Source: Ktedonosporobacter rubrisoli (lineage in GTDB: Bacteria > Chloroflexota > Ktedonobacteria > Ktedonobacterales > Ktedonobacteraceae). Taken from it: DNA of 64,000 nt. How positions within the stretch are numbered: the first letter of the stretch is position 1; each line of letters opens with the position of its first letter. The position numbers and the translations under genes were made by a program. The notes beneath the pieces were generated by a model. That model searched no databases. It saw nothing but the letters and a program-made list of their open reading frames with translations, and was not told the DNA's origin. Where the stretch lies: NCBI RefSeq assembly GCF_004208415.1, contig NZ_CP035758.1, forward strand, positions 7,068,001 through 7,132,000, read 5' to 3'. Shown piece by piece: positions 61,172 to 64,000 of the stretch.

Positions 61172-61215
61172 CCGGGAGCTCACGTTCGCACGGCGCATAC
61201 CGCTAGGGCTCCCGG
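61172..61215. terminator. Terminator between convergent permease genes
   Basis: CCGGGAGC (61172-61179) pairs with GCTCCCGG (61208-61215). A partly competing pairing AGCCCTA/TAGGGCT overlaps it, so alternative folds are possible. No long T-run. Confidence 0.55.
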
Positions 61216-61218
61216 AAC

Positions 61219-62634
61219 TTATACGATCTTGCGGCGCAGCACAAAGAGCAAGCCCAATCCCAGGGCAAGCCAGACACCTACCACGTAAGGGACAAGGCTT
61301 AGCGGTCCCGTCCCTGGTGAAAGGATCGCAGTAAGAAAAATTACCGCGTAGATAGTTGTACTTAGCAGTGGCACGACGGCGTGGCGCAGCAGATTAAAGC
61401 GTTCTCGGCGCTTGAGCCAGAAGAAACGGATGCAGGAAATATTGACAAGCACATAGATAAGGATCACAAACATAGCGTCAAGCGTGCCCAGAAAGCCAAA
61501 GGCTCCGATGGGCGTGAACGCCAGACCCAGCCCGATGCCGATAATAATGCCTGTCACACAGAGCAGGATAATTGAGTTAACTGGCGTCTGGCGCTGGGGA
61601 TGCGTCCAGGCCAGCCATGGCGGCAACAAGCCATCGCGCCCTATGGTGTAAATAATGCGCGCCCCTCCATTTACAATGGCCAGGGCCGCGCCAAAGAAGG
61701 AGAGCAGGCCGACGATATCAATCAGGGCGGCAAAACCATCGCCACCAAAATGGCGGGCAATCGTATCGAACGGAGCCGGATCGTTGGCGTAGCCAGTGGC
61801 CATCTTATCAACGCCATAACCTATAGTGGCCGCATAGACCATAAACACAAAAAATATGCCCACCACAAGCATCGAGCCGTAGACGGCGCGCGGGATGTTG
61901 CGATGCGGATCGCGCGTCTCTTCTCCCAGGGTGGCCGCAGTCTCGAAGCCAATAAAGCTAAGCACGGCCAGGACAATACCAACCGTCAGATCTCCGCCCC
62001 TGGGCACTACCGCAGGATTAAAAGGGGTAGCGCTAAGCCCGCCCTGATTTCCGACACGCCAGAGCACGATCACGGCGAGAAGCAGGCAGATGCCTATCTC
62101 AAAGAGCAGAAAAGTAAGATCGACGCTCAAAGATTGACGTATTCCGATGTAACAGAGCGCAAAGACGACGCCAATCGCCAGCACAAACCAGAAGCTCCAG
62201 TGCAAGTTGAGACCAAACCAACGCCATAGTAACTCTTGCAAATTGGCGCTCATGAGCACAAATGAATAAGGAGCGCCCAGGCCAACTGCAATCAGGCCAA
62301 TCCAGCCGCATAGAAAGCCCCAGCGCGGCCCCAGTGCCTCCACGACAAAGGTGTAGGCCGAGCCGCTAGAGGGCAGTTCCCGCGACATCTCGCTATACTG
62401 ATTGGCGACCAAAAGAGCGGCAATAAAACCGATCACAAAGCAGAATGGAATTGCCGCTCCCACAAGGCCAGCCTGGGGAATCGTATTAAAAAATATGGAT
62501 GCCGCCGGAGACATTACGGCAACGGAGATAACTATCGCATGGGGCAAGCCAAGCGCATTAGAGCGCAGTGGTGGGCTTGTAGTTGTCGCCAGGGCCCCCA
62601 TATCCGCGGGGGGAGGGGATGATATATCGCTCAT
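61219..62634 (-). CDS. APC-family amino acid permease (second)
   Basis: A 471-residue, 12-segment permease. The segment-1 motif SPAASIFFNTIPQAGLVGAAIPF and the SFIGFETAATLGEETRDPHRN motif of segment 6 mark the APC superfamily, close to amino acid/polyamine transporters. AGGAGG lies 8 bases before the ATG. The two permeases converge and are not each other's partners in an operon. The substrate was not deduced. Confidence 0.85.
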   Translation of the reverse strand: MSDISSPPPADMGALATTTSPPLRSNALGLPHAIVISVAVMSPAASIFFNTIPQAGLVGAAIPFCFVIGFIAALLVANQYSEMSRELPSSGSAYTFVVEALGPRWGFLCGWIGLIAVGLGAPYSFVLMSANLQELLWRWFGLNLHWSFWFVLAIGVVFALCYIGIRQSLSVDLTFLLFEIGICLLLAVIVLWRVGNQGGLSATPFNPAVVPRGGDLTVGIVLAVLSFIGFETAATLGEETRDPHRNIPRAVYGSMLVVGIFFVFMVYAATIGYGVDKMATGYANDPAPFDTIARHFGGDGFAALIDIVGLLSFFGAALAIVNGGARIIYTIGRDGLLPPWLAWTHPQRQTPVNSIILLCVTGIIIGIGLGLAFTPIGAFGFLGTLDAMFVILIYVLVNISCIRFFWLKRRERFNLLRHAVVPLLSTTIYAVIFLTAILSPGTGPLSLVPYVVGVWLALGLGLLFVLRRKIV

Positions 62635-62784
62635 GAGAAAGCCCTCCTGTTAGCTATGTTATTTCCCGGAACCAGGGGTTAGAAATATTCTTTTGTTGTG
62701 CCAAAAGTGGGAGGTAAGCCAAAAAGCGTGCTTCCCGATCCGCAGGCGAGCGCTGTAGCTTACGATCTTGGTGCGCAGCAAGCC

Positions 62785-64000
62785 CTAACTACTTACTGCG
62801 CTGGAACTGGTGTCGTCAGAAGGAATCGGCAGGTCAGCAGCAAAAAGCTCGCGTAGATATGCGTTAAGAAAGATACCCTCAGGGTCGAGCTGTGCGCGCA
62901 TGCGCCTGAAATCGTGCCAGCGCGGATAGAGTGCAGCCAGGCGCTCAGCCGTCAGGGTATGCAACTTGCCCCAATGTGGGCGCCCCTGATAGTCCTGATA
63001 GATCTCTTCTATATGCTCAAAATAAGCCTTGTAGGGCATGCCGCGATACATATGCACGGCAATATAGGCCGAGGCGCGCTGATAAGCCGGGCTAAGCCAG
63101 ATATCATCAGCCTGCACGAAACGGCACTCGACAGGAAAATGGACCTCGAAGCCGTAGCGATCGATGCAAGCTTTGATCTTTGGCAAGACCTCGCCAAAGT
63201 ACTCAGCCGGAATGTTATACTCCATCTCCTGGAAGCGTACGACACGCGGAGTTGCATAAATACGATGGCTATAATCCACTTCCTTTACGCTGGCAATGCC
63301 CTGAGCAGAAATATTGCAGACAGCGCGCGAGAGCCTGGGCACGAGACGATTGCATTCCGAGAGCAGCCAGTAAACGCCATTCTCCAGCACTACCTTATTG
63401 AAGTTGCCCCATAAGCTACCAGCATCCGGCTGGGCTTCTGTCTCATTGGCAAACTTGATCTGCACCCAATCCGTATAAGGGAACCAGAAGAATTCGAAGT
63501 GCGCATTTTCCTGCTTATAGCGTTCGACATTCGCCAGGCAGACCGAAAGCCGCTCTCGATAAGTGTGATACTGCAAGCGTTTGGCCGGTACGACGCGTAG
63601 AGTGACAGCAGCAATCACCCCAAGCATGCCAAGCGAGACCTGCGCGGCCCTGAAAAGGTCTTGATTGCGCTCAAGGGAACATTCAAGGATCTCGCCAGAA
63701 GCCGTAACCAGCGTAAGCCCGACGACTTGCGTGGCCAGCGTGCCAAAGTTTACGCCGGTACCGTGCGTGCCTGTACTGATCGCACCTGCAATGCTCTGTA
63801 CATCGATATCGCCAAGATTCTCCTGGGCCAGCCCATGAGCATGTAAGGCCTGGCCCAGATTTTTCAGGGTGGTACCGGCCAGGACCGTTACGGTGCTGCC
63901 GCTGCTATCAACAGAAGTAATGCCCTGCATATGTTCAAGAGACATTAGCACATCGTCACTCTGCACGAGCGGCGTAAACGAGTGGCCGGCCCCAACCACG
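62785..64000 (-). CDS. FAD-linked aldonolactone oxidase (N-terminus outside the window)
   Basis: A partial gene whose 5' end lies beyond 64000; about 404 residues remain. The flavin-binding segment VVGAGHSFTPL is at the cut edge, followed by GTTLKNLGQALHAHG and GAISTGTHGTG, the VAO-type FAD domain of D-arabinono-1,4-lactone/L-gulonolactone oxidases, then the ALO domain with RPHWGKLHTL near the C-terminus. It oxidises a sugar lactone or alditol, giving hydrogen peroxide or passing electrons elsewhere. The nearby gluconolactonase and KDG/KDPG genes suggest sugar-acid use. Confidence 0.82.
   Translation of the reverse strand, partial: VVGAGHSFTPLVQSDDVLMSLEHMQGITSVDSSGSTVTVLAGTTLKNLGQALHAHGLAQENLGDIDVQSIAGAISTGTHGTGVNFGTLATQVVGLTLVTASGEILECSLERNQDLFRAAQVSLGMLGVIAAVTLRVVPAKRLQYHTYRERLSVCLANVERYKQENAHFEFFWFPYTDWVQIKFANETEAQPDAGSLWGNFNKVVLENGVYWLLSECNRLVPRLSRAVCNISAQGIASVKEVDYSHRIYATPRVVRFQEMEYNIPAEYFGEVLPKIKACIDRYGFEVHFPVECRFVQADDIWLSPAYQRASAYIAVHMYRGMPYKAYFEHIEEIYQDYQGRPHWGKLHTLTAERLAALYPRWHDFRRMRAQLDPEGIFLNAYLRELFAADLPIPSDDTSSSAVSS

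Noticed and set aside
1..64000. tRNA, rRNA, tmRNA or insertion-sequence genes
   Set aside because: Intergenic stretches were read for T-loop-like motifs, transposase motifs and terminal repeats; none was convincing.

Overview
The window is a chromosomal segment of about 53-54% GC with dense genes on both strands. It carries 52 protein genes (two cut by the window edges) and shows no rRNA, tRNA, CRISPR array, transposase or prophage. Single-membrane-style lipoproteins, a fused HTH-ATPase regulator, a HipA-like kinase/DUF3037 pair, an orphan chemoreceptor, many family-1 CoA-transferase and fatty-acid-oxidation type genes, and hairpin-rich intergenic repeats suggest a heterotrophic, spore-forming type of Chloroflexota (class Ktedonobacteria). 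That assignment is an inference from gene content, not a proof.

Layout. 1-5.0 kb: TetR regulator with an SDR oxidoreductase, an APH(6)-type phosphotransferase, ilvE and arginase, all on the minus strand. 5.5-8.7 kb: oligopeptide-type binding lipoprotein and glutamate dehydrogenase (plus). 8.9-15.6 kb: hemW-recJ, a membrane PpiC foldase, and the rpsF-ssb-rpsR operon (minus). 15.8-19.6 kb: a GT-C type membrane protein, rpmI-rplT and a SpoU rRNA methyltransferase (plus). 19.7-29.5 kb: rubredoxin-like protein, chemoreceptor, biotin carboxylase, signal peptidase I, PHP phosphoesterase, RNase Y, and a PIG-V-like mannosyltransferase. 29.8-41.8 kb: Nudix protein, thiolase plus enoyl-CoA hydratase, HTH-ATPase, CoA-transferase subunits, NHL lipoprotein, MFS transporter, XdhC protein, and a single-strand-annealing-like protein behind a palindromic operator. 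41.9-51.1 kb: a hydrolase-fold protein without its nucleophile, enolase, an orphan membrane protein, RNase PH, trehalose-6-phosphate synthase-like enzyme and a glycogen-debranching-type enzyme. 51.6-57.5 kb: HipA-like kinase/DUF3037 pair, KDG kinase, KDPG aldolase, gluconolactonase, a DsbA/FrnE protein and an esterase. 57.6-64 kb: aromatic amino acid decarboxylase, two APC permeases and an aldonolactone oxidase.

How the genes work together: nitrogen and amino acid flow (ilvE, arginase, glutamate dehydrogenase, decarboxylase and permeases), an Entner-Doudoroff-type sugar-acid branch (gluconolactonase, KDG kinase, KDPG aldolase, aldonolactone oxidase), acyl-CoA breakdown (hydratase, thiolase, CoA-transferase), and RNA turnover (RNase Y with a PHP phosphoesterase, RNase PH).

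The most striking observation is at 55696-56316. A complete DsbA/FrnE-family gene has an in-frame TGA exactly where the first active-site cysteine of CxxC should be. A hairpin with a G-first loop follows 25 bases later, in the range described for bacterial SECIS elements. This reads as a candidate selenoprotein with a U-P-F-C active site; the alternative is a nonsense-mutated pseudogene. Other leads are a HipA-like kinase/DUF3037 pair that looks leaderless, a palindromic operator overlapping the promoter of a recombination-type gene, and inverted dispersed intergenic repeats.
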